The position numbers and the translations under genes were made by a program. Below the pieces are notes generated by a model. That model was not told the origin of the DNA. It saw nothing but the letters and a program-made list of their open reading frames with translations, and did not search any database. A DNA stretch of 64,000 nucleotides. Origin: Notospermus geniculatus (lineage: Eukaryota > Nemertea > Pilidiophora > Heteronemertea > Lineidae). How positions within the stretch are numbered: position 1 is the stretch's first letter; the number at the start of each line of letters is the position of its first letter. Of the stretch, positions 44,417 to 55,527 are shown one piece after another. The stretch spans positions 198,853 to 262,852 of the forward strand of contig NMRB01000686.1 in NCBI GenBank assembly GCA_002633025.1. Direction: 5' to 3'.

Positions 44417-44566
44417 ATGGAGGCATCGGCGGAGTCTAAACGAAAGGTTAACCTCACGCAGGCAGAAAAGTCCCGTCTCTGCGAAGATTGTGAGAGTTAT
44501 CGCAGGAAAATTTTGTTCAGCGTTGTGGAACAGACAACAACACGAGCCACCTATGGCAAAGAGTAA
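44417..44566 (+). CDS. Myb/SANT-like first exon, copy B
   Basis: Same 49-codon frame as at 15429: MEASAESKRKVNLTQAEKSR to TYGKE. In this copy the frame also stays open upstream to an ATG at 44354; copy A has an extra T there, so the conserved start is MEAS. The preserved frame and the donor-like GTAACC after GA suggest a spliced transposon gene. Confidence 0.4.
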   Translation: MEASAESKRKVNLTQAEKSRLCEDCESYRRKILFSVVEQTTTRATYGKE

Positions 44567-44854
44567 CCGTTCCCGATGGATTGCACGTCGTCTCAGCAGT
44601 TCCTCCTGCGCAGCGAACATCAATGCGTCATTTCGCACCATTGTCTTCAGCCAAATGAACGATTCCCGACCGCACAGGTCCAACCTACTCAAAGTTAAGA
44701 CACCTCGGGAGGTGTCTTAGATTTGAGTGTGATTTTGCGCATGATACTTAGGATAAGTAGTTTATTGAATACCACTTGTTCAGGACAATTCGCCTAAGTA
44801 GGAAGTTAAGTGTCATACTTTGACTTAAGTACGTTTATGAATACGGACCCAGGC

Positions 44855-44960
44855 CCCGTATTCATAAAACTACTTAAGTCTAAGTATGACACTTATCCTT
44901 TGTTCAACACAAAAGCTAAGTATCATACTTAGACTTAAATAGCTTTATGAATACGGGGCC
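44855..44960. repeat. Palindromic end MITE next to copy B
   Basis: CCCCGTATTCATAAAACTAC and its inverse face each other over about 105 bp, nearly a full palindrome. The right half also follows copy A (32668-32739), so it travels with this family. Confidence 0.65.
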
Positions 44961-45005
44961 AGAGCCATTCATAAGCCAAGCTAGAGCTCACGGTTCTCGA
45001 CTCAG

Positions 45006-45143
45006 TAGGGAGGTTTCGAAATCAAACGGTAAACGTAAACTTACGACATCGACACATTAACCAGATTTTATGTTGCATTTTCGGTTCAAAAATAACGTTG
45101 TCGTTAACGTTTACATTTATCGTTTGATTTCGAAACCTCCCTA
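45006..45143. repeat. 138-bp MITE, TAGGGAGGTTTCGAAATC ends
   Basis: Exact inverted ends of about 23 bp (TAGGGAGGTTTCGAAATC followed by AAACG). TA at both edges may be the duplication, which would suit a Tc1/mariner-type MITE. Confidence 0.75.
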
Positions 45144-45692
45144 ATATAAAGAAAAGAACATGCAGTATCTTAATGTTGCACATTTTATTGCCGAATCACC
45201 TGATTTCAAGTGAACATCTCCAACGGAGAAACGTTTCATATCTTGGCAGGTAAGGAAACACACAACAAAATATGCTCTGTATTTGGAACATGTCTGACAG
45301 ATGAAATGATTACAGATTGACAACTATTGACTCCCTAAATTTGATTATGGGACTGTAAAATGGTGCAGATCTTAATCACCCTTGCGTTGTCTATAGAGGC
45401 AATAATGCCATTTTTGGCACAAAGCCCTCGATTCAATATTTCTTACAAAGTTTGAGTTTCACATGCCAGCTGACTGGTGTAATGATAACATCAATGGTAA
45501 TGATAACATCAATGCTTCCTATGTTTTACGCCATTTGGGCTTCAAATACATGTATACGGCTGCCAGTCTGCCATTTTGAAAAAAAGGACTTTCGTCGATA
45601 TCTCATGAACAGTAACATCAAGAGGCTGCCTCGCCCTGCTAACTGCAATTTAAATGTGCCTCTAAAAACGTGGGTATTGTATTAAGATGTAA
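45144..45692. other. No supported gene
   Basis: Short frames only. AATGATAACATCAATG is directly repeated near 45480-45510. Confidence 0.4.
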
Positions 45693-45880
45693 CACTTTTG
45701 ATCAAATAAAGTGTTTGATAAATTGGTTACATTTAATTAGGGCCTATTCCTGTACGTCACATGCAACTTTTGGTTGAAGCTTGATGAAGGAATATATAAA
45801 AGTTTTTAATATATGTGTTTATTCCTAAAACCCGTGAATAAAAAGTGTTACATCCCATACTGGACTCGAGTGTTCATAAG
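45693..45880. repeat. Dispersed repeat, also at 54636-54985
   Basis: AATTAGGGCCTATTCCTG, CTTGATGAAGGA and AAGTGTTACATCCCATA, then TGGACTCGAG, recur in the same order at 54690-54990. Family unknown. Confidence 0.5.
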
Positions 45881-45884
45881 GCTT

Positions 45885-46010
45885 CCTGTATATAGAAATA
45901 TACGGTATTCGAACACGCTGGTTTACAATGGCTTCACAAAGCACTCCCGACATTGAAGCCAAGCCTTTGTTAACCGGCGTGTTCGAATACCGTATACTTC
46001 TATGTACAGG
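45885..46010. repeat. Palindromic MITE, GAATACCGTATA family copy 1
   Basis: CCTGTATATAGAA, then TATACGGTATTCGAACACGC, is inverted at the right end (GCGTGTTCGAATACCGTATA to GTACAGG). Arms are about 50 bp with few mismatches. A relative lies at 46519. Confidence 0.7.
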
Positions 46011-46083
46011 TAATCTTTGGCGAGACATGCTCTTTAGCAAGAATGTTCTAACCTGGTATCGAATACATATGCTGTACTTCTAG

Positions 46084-46461
46084 GGCCATGTAGAATTAGC
46101 GGACTCAGCAGGTCTGGCGGATTTAGCGGATTCTGTATAAAATTGAATAACATTTGAAAATAAATGGGAATTTATTTAGTAATATAATTTTTCAAGTGTT
46201 CTATATGCTGCATAGGTTATAAAGGAAAAGTGCAACAGCGTCGCGAACGACAACTGACCGAACTATTTCTGCAGACCATCTGTCTTTCCTTATTTTGATT
46301 ACCGACTGCAAAAGGTATTTTCGCGGTCCCTTATACTCTTTGGGACACATGAAAAATTATATTACTTATTTAGTTTCCATTCATCATAGAATTTTATTCA
46401 ATTTTATACAGAATCCGCTAAATCCGCCAGACCTGCTGATTCCGCTAATTCTACATGGCCT
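46084..46461. mobile_element. 378-bp TIR element, exact 9-bp TSD
   Basis: The ends GGCCATGTAGAATTAGCGGA and their inverse continue to about 65 bp (CAGCAGGTCTGGCGGATTTA on the left), flanked by TACTTCTAG at 46075-46083 and 46462-46470. A further fold-back near AATTTATTTAGTAATATAAT makes most of the element self-complementary. No gene. The 9-bp duplication suggests a Mutator-like MITE. Confidence 0.85.
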
Positions 46462-46518
46462 ACTTCTAGGCATGTTTGTAAAAGTTAACGAAGACCTAAC
46501 GCCGGGTTCATGTTGAGG

Positions 46519-46620
46519 CATACGGTATTCGGACACGCGGGCGAATAATGGCCTAACAAAGGGTTCATGACCATGAAACCTTTGTTCGAGCGTGTGTAGA
46601 CCGTATACTTCTATGTAAAC
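46519..46620. repeat. Palindromic MITE, GAATACCGTATA family copy 2
   Basis: CATACGGTATTCGGACACGC and ACCGTATACTTCTATG face each other. Between them, TTCATGACCATGAA is the turn. Worn relative of 45885-46010. Confidence 0.55.
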
Positions 46621-46873
46621 ATGGTAAACCCGATCTAAGACCTATAAAACGCACACCCTACTTATGTTCCAATTCTTTCCATCGAATGATCCAAGCAAGT
46701 TATGGAAACCACTACTATACGAATATATAGGCCTATATACAGCAGCAAATGGTGAGAGTTAGTCCCTGTTCCTCACTGGCACTGGCACATTTTAGTCTAC
46801 TGAAGTTAGCCGTTTCGTAACACTCGTCGAAAAGGCTACACCTCCCGTTGCAATGTTGGCAGCTTTTAGTCAA

Positions 46874-48097
46874 CTATACTCTGGTGTCCGAGTCCGCGAT
46901 GCTATCATCAACCATTCCAAGTTCATCTTCTTTATTTGTCATGTGACCTGTTGAAGAAAATCCAATCGACGATGGCCTTTTTCGATCCCTAGGTCTGCTG
47001 CCGCTTCCACACGAGTACAAAATTACAACAGTCGTTTTAAACTCCTTGGATACCTTGCAATAGATGAAAAGTTTAACGAATGAATTCAATGCTTGGAACA
47101 TGATGAATAATAGACAACAGTAGTGCAGCAGATCTTTCGGAGTTTCTTCGGTGAAGGCGAGCATGATACTCCCCTTCAGGATGTTAGGGGTTTGACAGAT
47201 TATAAAGAGCAATCCACAAGCGGTCACAGACGTAGATGCAAATGCACCGTCGTCTACAACGAACTTCATCTTTCGGTCCCCAGCATGAGCATAGGTGTAG
47301 TCAGGGTCATGTCCACTGCAATAGAAAACTAACACGCTGTGTGCCGTCATGAGCGTTACAAGGATGATGGGTATAAAAACGTTTAAGACACAATCAAGAA
47401 GCTGGTAAGAATAACCGACGTTGTCCATTGTAGAGAGGCCAACAGGTACCAACACAACAGATGTCCCATTCTCCTGCACTTTCTGATGCTGGATATGGTA
47501 ACTGGCCAAAGCTGGGATGTTAAAACTCGTTGTGAGGAGGAATGCCAGAGCGACTACAATAATACCACCAGTGGGACTGTGCCGGATGCAATATTTGTCC
47601 CTCAAGATGAAATACGACGTGGCAATATATCGCTCAATTACTAACATCACGAACACCCAGACTACAGCATCGGTTACCGTTTCGTAAAACCCCATAAGAA
47701 AAGGAATAGCGAGGTTGAAATGACTTATGTAAAGGCATAGCGAGTCAAATACTTCGTACCAACTGTACACAACCCATGTCGCCGCTGTCGACATGAGATA
47801 CAAGATGTCCGCCCAAGCAAGTGCTTTTAATATGATGGATGTTGCGCACTTTTTCTTCATTTTAGACAATATTCGCACAATGATTATGTTATTGACACAT
47901 CCTATGACGACCAAAATTGGCAAAATACATCCATGGAATAGGAACGTCACGTAGTTAATTGAATTCTCTCTCAGCACACACATGTGTTCTGTGTGCTCGT
48001 CGAACAAAGCCGCCTGAATGTTGATCGACATACTTGAATAAGATGTGGGGTGAATCTTCAAGAAACGCTGTAAAACTGTGCGGACACTGCAGCACAT
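46874..48097 (-). CDS. Rhodopsin-like GPCR, single exon, 407 aa
   Basis: Intact seven-helix receptor. TM1 is about 50-75 (NN at 69-70), TM2 86-110 with LAWAD (D97), TM3 136-160 ending ERY (155-157), TM4 176-198, TM5 231-259 with a central Pro, TM6 289-315 (IICQTP) and TM7 324-346. TM7 ends NSFVKLFIY where NPxxY is usual; that form is common in FMRFamide/thyrotropin-like orphan receptors of invertebrates. The sequon NGT (210-212) lies in the second extracellular loop. The tail (350-407) is Ser/Arg-rich with acidic C-terminal residues and fits kinase control. It would sit in the plasma membrane and signal through G proteins; the ligand is unknown, a neuropeptide by family. A later Met (23) could also be the start. 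Related to the dead receptor at 5160-6195 only at the family level. Confidence 0.9.
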   Translation of the reverse strand: MCCSVRTVLQRFLKIHPTSYSSMSINIQAALFDEHTEHMCVLRENSINYVTFLFHGCILPILVVIGCVNNIIIVRILSKMKKKCATSIILKALAWADILYLMSTAATWVVYSWYEVFDSLCLYISHFNLAIPFLMGFYETVTDAVVWVFVMLVIERYIATSYFILRDKYCIRHSPTGGIIVVALAFLLTTSFNIPALASYHIQHQKVQENGTSVVLVPVGLSTMDNVGYSYQLLDCVLNVFIPIILVTLMTAHSVLVFYCSGHDPDYTYAHAGDRKMKFVVDDGAFASTSVTACGLLFIICQTPNILKGSIMLAFTEETPKDLLHYCCLLFIMFQALNSFVKLFIYCKVSKEFKTTVVILYSCGSGSRPRDRKRPSSIGFSSTGHMTNKEDELGMVDDSIADSDTRV

Positions 48098-50976
48098 TGG
48101 TTAATCTGACACAAGCCTTGTTTCGACTGACTCATCATCACACCGCGAATTTCACAAGTCATAATACTATTATCCAGCCGGTGTGACATCTGTCAGTGTT
48201 TCCGTATGCCAGGGTTTCCCCTTATTGTTTAGGAAAGGCTGGCAGATAAACAGGCAGGTTTCGATTTGTGTCCCCTATTGTCAAGTCCAAGCTTATTCCG
48301 TCAGATAATAATAGGGGAACACTCACGGATAGGTTATATTCAATAATTTACACCGGGTTTATCTTAGATTTTTAGGTCATAACGGTCCGGCATGTCAGAT
48401 AGAACCAAGGGGAAACCTCATCTTAGGCTTCAAACAACGCCATCTTCGCCATATTGCATGAATCCATGAAAAAAATAATGGCCAACATCACCTTCTAACC
48501 TGATTATCCTAAATCGTCGTTCAGAGAAAATAATTCCGGTGCTAGCAAGGCCTGACTATAATTTGATAAGGACACATATCACTTCAGAAAAACTCCAGTG
48601 TGTTTTTCTTATTATCGCAGAGATATATGCCCCAGACGCGTCAAATGCAGCGTGAATTATTCACCGAGCAGCAATCCTGGTATTACGCAGACACAATTGT
48701 GGTCGTTGACATTTCTAAACACTGGCATTGCCTCCGGCTTGTCTAGTGTCCACCTAGATCTTGCAGATTAAAGAGTTCGGACAACGGACTCGACCTGTTC
48801 TCTTTTCTCTGTATATCTCTGAATGTCGCTTACAGAATTTCTAACAGTGATTGACCTTGCGTTACTTCCGAGCCGAGGTCTCATCTGAAACACTGGCGTG
48901 ACGTGCTCAGATATCGGACCAGGACGCTGTAAACCTTATGGAACCGAGATAAGATTTCCCGCAGCCAGTTACATGGTATTACTTGCAGCGCCTGAATACT
49001 ACTGCGATTCCACCTCTCCATTCAATTACCCGCTCCTGTCTTGTGAAAGCTCAGCCGGAATCCCAGCCCCGACGACGACTAATCTAAATTTTCCAAACTG
49101 GGATATGAGGATTACCACTTCAGGCTAAAAGAGACTAGCACAAAAAATTGATACGATTTTGTGGTTATCGGGCGCACATATCCGGAAGAATATTTTCCAA
49201 GAATAAGAAGGATACACTTTAGGCATGATGAAGCAGTTGTAACGTTCATTCAGAATTACATCGAGTCCATCCTTAGAGCTGAATATTTTTCTACAGATCG
49301 ACGGAATATGCTCCGCTTTCAGATATATGGCTTGTTACCTTCAACATCAATATATTATCGGTCGGCTTGCCTCTATCTGCGCAGCCTAGCAATCAGTAAC
49401 GAAATATCGACAAATTGCGCAACTGCGTCCTCTCGCATGGGTGAAATGGTTATTTAGATTGATAAGCTCATTTCGAATGACATGCCAATCATGGGATTGA
49501 GTCTTGTTTGCCAGCAGTCAGAGTACTCAGGCAAGCGCTCGCTTAACAGTGTTAAGGTAGCAATGTCGTGATCTCTATGATACATTATGTAGCGCACAAT
49601 ACAATGCTCTGAACGACGAAGTGACCTGATGACGGCGGGTACAGATCTCTAACGTAATTGATCATTGTTCATAATAACGAAAAATCAGCGTATACATGGA
49701 TTTCACAACTGAGAGTTGAGATAGTCAAGTCCGATAGTTAATTTTAGGAAGCTTCATCAGGCCCAGACGAAATATGCACTTTCTTAGATGTGTTGTCACC
49801 ACTTGATTTCCGGTTCAAATGTATATAGTGTAATTGGCGCATCATCATGATACGGGTAAAAATAGGCTCCCTCATGTCATCCATGCTAATGAAGAGTTTA
49901 ACTTTTGACTTCGCAGTTGATACGAGGATACGAGGGCAAATTAACCAGTCTTTTTCTGCGGATACGATGATCTTCTTTCAAACGCCGCCAATGCTTCCGA
50001 TATTCGATGTTGCAGTTCAAGACCTCTCGTTCCTTGTCTGTGATATTCTGTTATTTCACAATGGCCATAATCTGGAAATAGAAAGAGAGAGAGAGATGAT
50101 TATCATGTGGAACTCACATCGCAGATTTTTGAGGTTTAAAATTTACGGGACCCCCCCCCCCNCCCAAAAAAAGAAAACAAAAAAAAATGTCCGGGCAAAA
50201 CCACCCAACATCAGAATCTAGGTTTCTCCAGATCCTGATAGAGGATCTTCTACATGAAGACTATCGTTTATTTCATCAAAATCAGTCAAGCCAATAATCA
50301 TAAGTTACATGTATGTCATTTGCGCAGCAAGGTCAGTGCTGTGTTGTCAGATAATTCGATTTGGTCCATGAACTAGGCTGTGACATTGGTGCGCAAAAAT
50401 GATATATCTTCAGAATTGCTTACTCTGATTTTGACGAAGCAAGACATTTTTTAGGCAAGAATACCGTTTGTATGGATCCGGAGTAGTCTAGAATGTGAGG
50501 ATTGCCTTGTTTGGCTCGACATTTTTTTTCTCAATAAAACACGTATACCCAAAGAAAATTGAAGGGGATTTTAATTCACATCATGCTAACAGCAAAGATA
50601 TCGCGTCGATTTTCATCAGAGAAGTCTGTTCTTAAAGCGGACTATTCGCGCTGAGTCAAAGATTCCACATAACAGTTTCCGGAGCGGCCGCCGCAATGCA
50701 TTTACCAGTTGTTACGAACAAATCGGGTTGTTTTATTATTTTCGGTTCACTTTGGACAGAAGCGAACAACCCGCTTTAATCGAGGACGAGGACAATTCTC
50801 TTTCAGACGGAACATCAATGTTAATAAAAAAGTGCTCCAACCACACAAAAAAATCAAAAAAGGACTTAACGGAAAGTACCCCCACAATGGTCATGTAACT
50901 ATGGTGGGGCATTGTTGATGCTGGGGGGGGGGGGGNGGGGGGGGCTAATCACCGACAACATAATTGGACCCTAAAG
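48098..50976. other. No supported gene
   Basis: Upstream region of the intact GPCR. Frames up to 124 codons show no domain. C- and G-runs with N near 50152-50165 and 50926-50945 are simple tracts with assembly uncertainty. Any GPCR promoter should lie just above 48100, but I see no convincing TATA box. Confidence 0.45.
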
Positions 50977-51173
50977 CCAACAGCACACCAGGCGATATCG
51001 CAAGCCGTCTGATCACCAGCCAGCAAAATCGGCTGTTGTCGCCTGGACAGCGATGCGTGGGATCTTCTCGCCAGCGATGTTCGCCCAACATCATACAAAC
51101 CAAAACCCATATCGCTTAAGTCCGCGGTGACTTGCGAGAAGATCGCTTGCGATATTGCCTGGTGTGCTGCTGG
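50977..51173. repeat. 197-bp MITE, CCAACAGCACACCAGGCGA ends
   Basis: The left end (CCAACAGCACACCAGGC, ATATCGCAAGC) is inverted at the right end (GCGATATTGCCTGGTGTGCT). TIR of about 27 bp with a few mismatches. No gene. Confidence 0.7.
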
Positions 51174-51866
51174 ATTTACGCGCCAAGTATCTCACATTTA
51201 CTACATTTCATATCAATTCACAGCACGCAGCTTGCAATCTCATCTTGTAGAACTTGTTATCAGTAAGCTTTTTCCTCTGAATAAATCTTCTTCATCATGT
51301 CATTTATTTCCCGCAATCACGTCTCTTTTCACTTTGAGAGTCTTTGCGGCGTCAGTTCCATTAGAAGATTGAACAATCCAGTATACATGTACTCTAAAAA
51401 GAATGAATTTTGTGAGATAGCACAACATTCCAAATTATGCTCATCGTAACGTATCTCCTTCTAAGACACGATCATTATGGTGAACGTCACAAACATTGAT
51501 ACAGTATGACTTGTATGGTACATGTAATTACATTTGCCAGCCATCAGCGAACCACGTCTGATCTCTGAGGATCAAGACGCGCAATCGGTTCACTCAATCA
51601 TCCGACCTAGTATACGCTACAGAGCTTCTGATTCGTTTGCTTTCAGCTAGCACAGGATGCCGCTTTCAAGGTAAATTCTGGTTGAGGAGCGACTACATGT
51701 ATATGATGGTACGCGATAGGATTGTATTGTTGTGGAGGTATTCCACTGAGAAAGTTCATGATGTTGTGTGCACTCTGAGTGAAATATCACTGATATACCA
51801 AGGTCAGAGTAAGGCCAGAGATGTCTGACATGCTGAGGTTCAGCTTCTCCTGTTGGAGACGTTTCT
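51174..51866. other. No supported gene
   Basis: Short frames only. Confidence 0.4.
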
Positions 51867-51870
51867 TTAA

Positions 51871-52508
51871 CCCTTTCGGGCCTGGATAAAGTTGAAAAGT
51901 GTACATATCGTAACATGAATTTCTGATGTCTCTACAAAAACGTGGCTAGCTCCTAAAATTTGCAACCAAAACCGGTGACAAGGCACTCATTCTGGAGGCA
52001 ACTAAATGGGCCACGACCTCATGGTTTGCCTCTTCCAAAATGTCTATGAGCGAAACAGGCCAGAGCCGAAAATGCAAATTGTAAGGAAATGGTCGCATTC
52101 TGCCGACGTTTTCGTCAGGTTGCCAATCTTTAAACGTCTATTTCTCAATAACCGTTGCTCCTACGCGTCTGATAATTGGCCAAAATTGCTACTTTTTTCT
52201 CCTCTTAGTTTTGGCGCTAGTCGCGTCGTCGTTCCGGAGATATGGCCATTTTGTCGCAACGAGTCAGATTTACACTCTGGAGTCAGTCAATCTGGACCCC
52301 CGGACAAACGTTAAAACGCAATTTCACCGAGGTTTCTTCAAACAGAGCAACGCGAGTGTTTAGAAGGGGGGGGGGGTACTCTCCCATTAAAAAATATGCA
52401 AAGAGGACATCAATCGGTCCACTGGTTACGATTCTATGTCAGTTTGAATGTCCAAGGGTGTGTGGTACAGGCCAAACTCGCCAAACGGCGAGATCCGTCC
52501 CGAAAGGG
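51871..52508. mobile_element. piggyBac-like MITE, TTAA duplication
   Basis: CCCTTTCGGG at 51871 is inverted at 52499-52508, and TTAA flanks both (51867-51870, 52509-52512). TTAA plus CCC ends is the piggyBac signature. The 638-bp body has no transposase. It has a G-run at about 52365. Confidence 0.75.
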
Positions 52509-52854
52509 TTAAGAGGCATTTGCGTACGTCGACTGAGAATATCCAGGAGTTAGGCTACTTACTCAAAATGGATCACAATGCAGCAAGTTGTGCATCTACA
52601 ATTGATTTGGAAAAATGTACCGACGTTTGTTAATTAGTTGTTCCACTACTTGATTCATTTTGAAGCAAATTTGACGCTCTTTCACGGTTATTGATGATGA
52701 TGCATGCTGTATGCTAATAAAAATGCTGCCTGACAGTTCCACTGTTGAGTGAGCTGAATAGCGAGATGTACTAGACAAAGATTCCTTTTCGGGTGTCCAA
52801 GTGGCGTAGCGGGATCATCAGCGTCTGTCAGCGCTATGGTTTGGATCCGATCCC

Positions 52855-53042
52855 GGTGTAATGTTTTTCACTGCCCCCCNCCCCCGCCCCCCGTTTGCCA
52901 GTGCCTCCCAACAAAAGACTGAAGGAATAAGCCGCGACGTGACAATGGGGAGGCACTGATCAACATGTCTTTCTGTATTTGAGTGCCCGCCACACAATAA
53001 AGCGGGCATTGTCATACGGGGGGCATTCTCATACATTACACC
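52855..53042. repeat. GGTGTAATG MITE, copy 2
   Basis: Matches 13719-13894 through TGCCAGTGCCTCCCAACAAA, CACTGATCAACATGTCTTTC and the inverted ends. A C-rich tract with N near 52877-52890 is extra and may be an assembly problem. Confidence 0.75.
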
Positions 53043-53078
53043 TGTTTATGGAGAGAGATCTTTGACAGCGCAGGACCA

Positions 53079-53199
53079 AATGGGTCATATGAATGAAGAC
53101 TAGGAAATGCTTTTACTTGAATTTTGCAATAATGCACAATGCAGTACTCTACAAATCTGAAGTTAAAGCATTTGCTTGTCTTTATCCATATGACCCATT
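53079..53199. repeat. Imperfect hairpin of about 120 bases
   Basis: AATGGGTCATATGAATGAAG and CTTTATCCATATGACCCATT pair, and the stem continues inward with mismatches to AAATGCTTTTA / TAAAGCATTT. It resembles either a MITE or a microRNA-like precursor; nothing decides between them. Confidence 0.45.
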
Positions 53200-54277
53200 G
53201 TCGAGTCTTGTACCTTGTGCCTTTGCAAGGGCAAGTAGAAGACCACATCCAAGTGAGGAACATGAGTAGCTTGAGCTGATCAGTATTTCATACTCACCAG
53301 AGCCAATAATGCTTTAGCTTCAGCCCTGATGGAAAGATCTTAGATAAATATTGTATCTAGAGCATGGCGTATCGCTGGAGGTAAAGGAAGAATCGTGATC
53401 AAATGATGTCTACAAATATAGGCAACATAAACACGAGATCTACATGTATGTCCAGACATGATGTCATCTCGTGTAACATCAGGCAAATTTCATTTGGAAT
53501 TCCACAAAAAAACAAAACAAAACAAAACAAAACACCCCGCAATTAATGAGTAGCGGAGAACGCCAAGATGGAAGCTTTGCCTCTTTTCGCCCATCAAACG
53601 GATTGTTGACAATCTGAGATTTCATTAAAGTTTTCTCTAGTCATCGAGGCAAACGTCTCATCAATAAACTCAGTTTTAATTTATTTTCTTGGTCTTTAAC
53701 CCCACATCAAGCAGCTTTATATTGTATGCATGGAACGTAATTAGTTCATGACTTCAGATTTTGTGGATTATGGATCTTTCTGTTCATCATGAGAGTTGCC
53801 TGTCTTTCCATAGACAGAGGAAGTTACAGAACTGTGTGAAACAATCACTCTGTAATCATGGTCTATGGGTACCGGAACTTGTCATGCTTGTGTACGCTAG
53901 CTGTTTTCCTCTACTTCGAAAATTATCATGATTATTGGCAAATGCGACAGAGTGATGGTGATTTATAACACGGCGAGTTGGCTCTCAATAGTTTCCTAAG
54001 ACTATAACGCTGCAAACAATGACACAAACTGCCTCCCATAGTTTTCAATGGTTGAGTTGTTGAGAGAGTCAACTCATGCGAAAAACCTTTCACGCCGAGA
54101 GTGTCTTTATCATCAAGTTTGAAACTTGACAGCCAGTGTACGATAACACTAACGCTGACGCCATTTCTCACGTATACCATGTGTCCAGTTGAAATAAGAA
54201 ATATAACGTTATTGTTACCGTTAGTGGGACGACCTCTCGAATATTCAGTTACTTCATCGATCGTTTCAGACGCAGAA
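53200..54277. other. No supported gene; AAAAC simple repeat
   Basis: AAAAC repeats lie at 53503-53532. Otherwise short frames only. Confidence 0.45.
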
Positions 54278-54383
54278 TTTTAGTGCCACGAAAAAAAAAT
54301 TATCTCGAAATTACGAGACAAGATCTCGTAATCACGAGATGTTATCTGCAATTTCGAGATAATTTTGTTTTCCTGGCACTAAA
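54278..54383. repeat. 106-bp palindromic MITE, TTTAGTGCCA ends
   Basis: TTTAGTGCCACGAAAAAAAA with AATTATCTCGAAATT is inverted at the right end, and the middle (CGAGACAAGATCTCG) folds too. ATCTCG/CGAGAT words repeat through it. Confidence 0.75.
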
Positions 54384-54635
54384 GTACTGCCGTAGTTTTA
54401 CGACTCCATTTGTCATTTCAAAACTGTATTTCTGTCGCTTTTCTGCATTCGAATACCATTAAGAACACGGTCAACTACAAATCTAGGCTCACCTACCGAT
54501 GTAATCTGCTAAATACGGAAATTCGTCTTTTCCAAACTGTGAATTTCATGGGCCACGAAATGATTCTTAAAATGTTTTTTTTGACTGCGCCGACTGATTC
54601 CCTTTAAAGCGCCTGTCTCGCCGTACGTCCCTTTA

Positions 54636-54985
54636 AAAGTTTGATAATGATTTTGATGAAAGAGGGATTTCGATAAACAGCATCCCACTAATTAGGGCCT
54701 ATTCCTTTACACATACGACTTTTAATAATCTTGATGAAGGAGGATTCAAAAAGTGAAAAAGATCATGTTTTTTTAAAACTCGTATATTTACAACCCATGA
54801 ATGATTTTGATCAGTGAAGGTTTTCGATAAACAACCAACATCCCACTAGGGCCTATTCCTTTACACATACAGCTTTTAATAATCTTGATGAAGGAGGATT
54901 CAAAAAGTGAAAAAAATATTCATGTTTTTTTAACTCGTATATTTACAACCCACGAATAAGAAGTGTTACTTCCATATTGGACTCG
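54636..54985. repeat. 160-bp tandem duplication
   Basis: Two adjacent units start TTTGATAATGATTTTGATGA (near 54638) and GAATGATTTTGATCAGTGAA (near 54800). Each contains TAGGGCCTATTCCTTTACAC and GATGAAGGAGGATTCAAAAA. The family also occurs at 45693-45880. It ends in TTCCATATTGGACTCGAG. Confidence 0.7.
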
Positions 54986-55527
54986 AGTTCTTAAGGCGAC
55001 ACAGCCGCTTTAATAGAGAGTGTCCTAAAAGAAAGTTCCACCCAGGCCAGCGCATACATGTATATCATGTTTCCGCAATATTCCACTAGTCGCCAAAGGT
55101 ACACCTCCGTCCAGTGGAAATTTCCATTCTCCAAAGTTAATGTTTCATCTAGATTCTAAATTAGCTCAGTTATTGTTCCGAGCCTTGCAGCCATGTCAAG
55201 AGAAACAGTACGTACACAAACGAATATTTGTCCGATTTCTCATGAGCCCGTCAGTCAGTAATGCGTAGAGATATTTCGCCCGGAGAGATGCAAAAAGAAT
55301 ACGTGCACAGTGTGTTGCTAAGACGACGATGGTTCAGTTCTCCTCTCCGGTCCACGCAGAGGAGTCTTAGAGGAGTCTTACTCACCCTTGTTTCGTCGTG
55401 CAGAATGGGAATTATAAAACATATTCTGTGACGAAGTGACATGAAATAATAACGGGCCGTATTTACGAAGCGCGATTAGGTCAACACGCGTGTAAATTCA
55501 TAGTTATTCAGATTAAGGGCCTAGAAA
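54986..55527. other. No supported gene
   Basis: Short frames only. Confidence 0.4.

Larger units (their letters stand above)
42308..44960 (+). mobile_element. TIR element copy B
   Basis: Starts GGGGCCGTATTCATAAACG. Its TIR closes at TTTATGAATACGGACCC (44850), followed by a tandem, fully palindromic end to 44960. Except for a 1.27-kb insertion at 43070-44337 it is collinear with copy A (14005-16273 plus 32594-32739) at high identity, and it shows the empty sites of all three copy A insertions. It carries the same Myb-like exon (44417). Confidence 0.8.
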
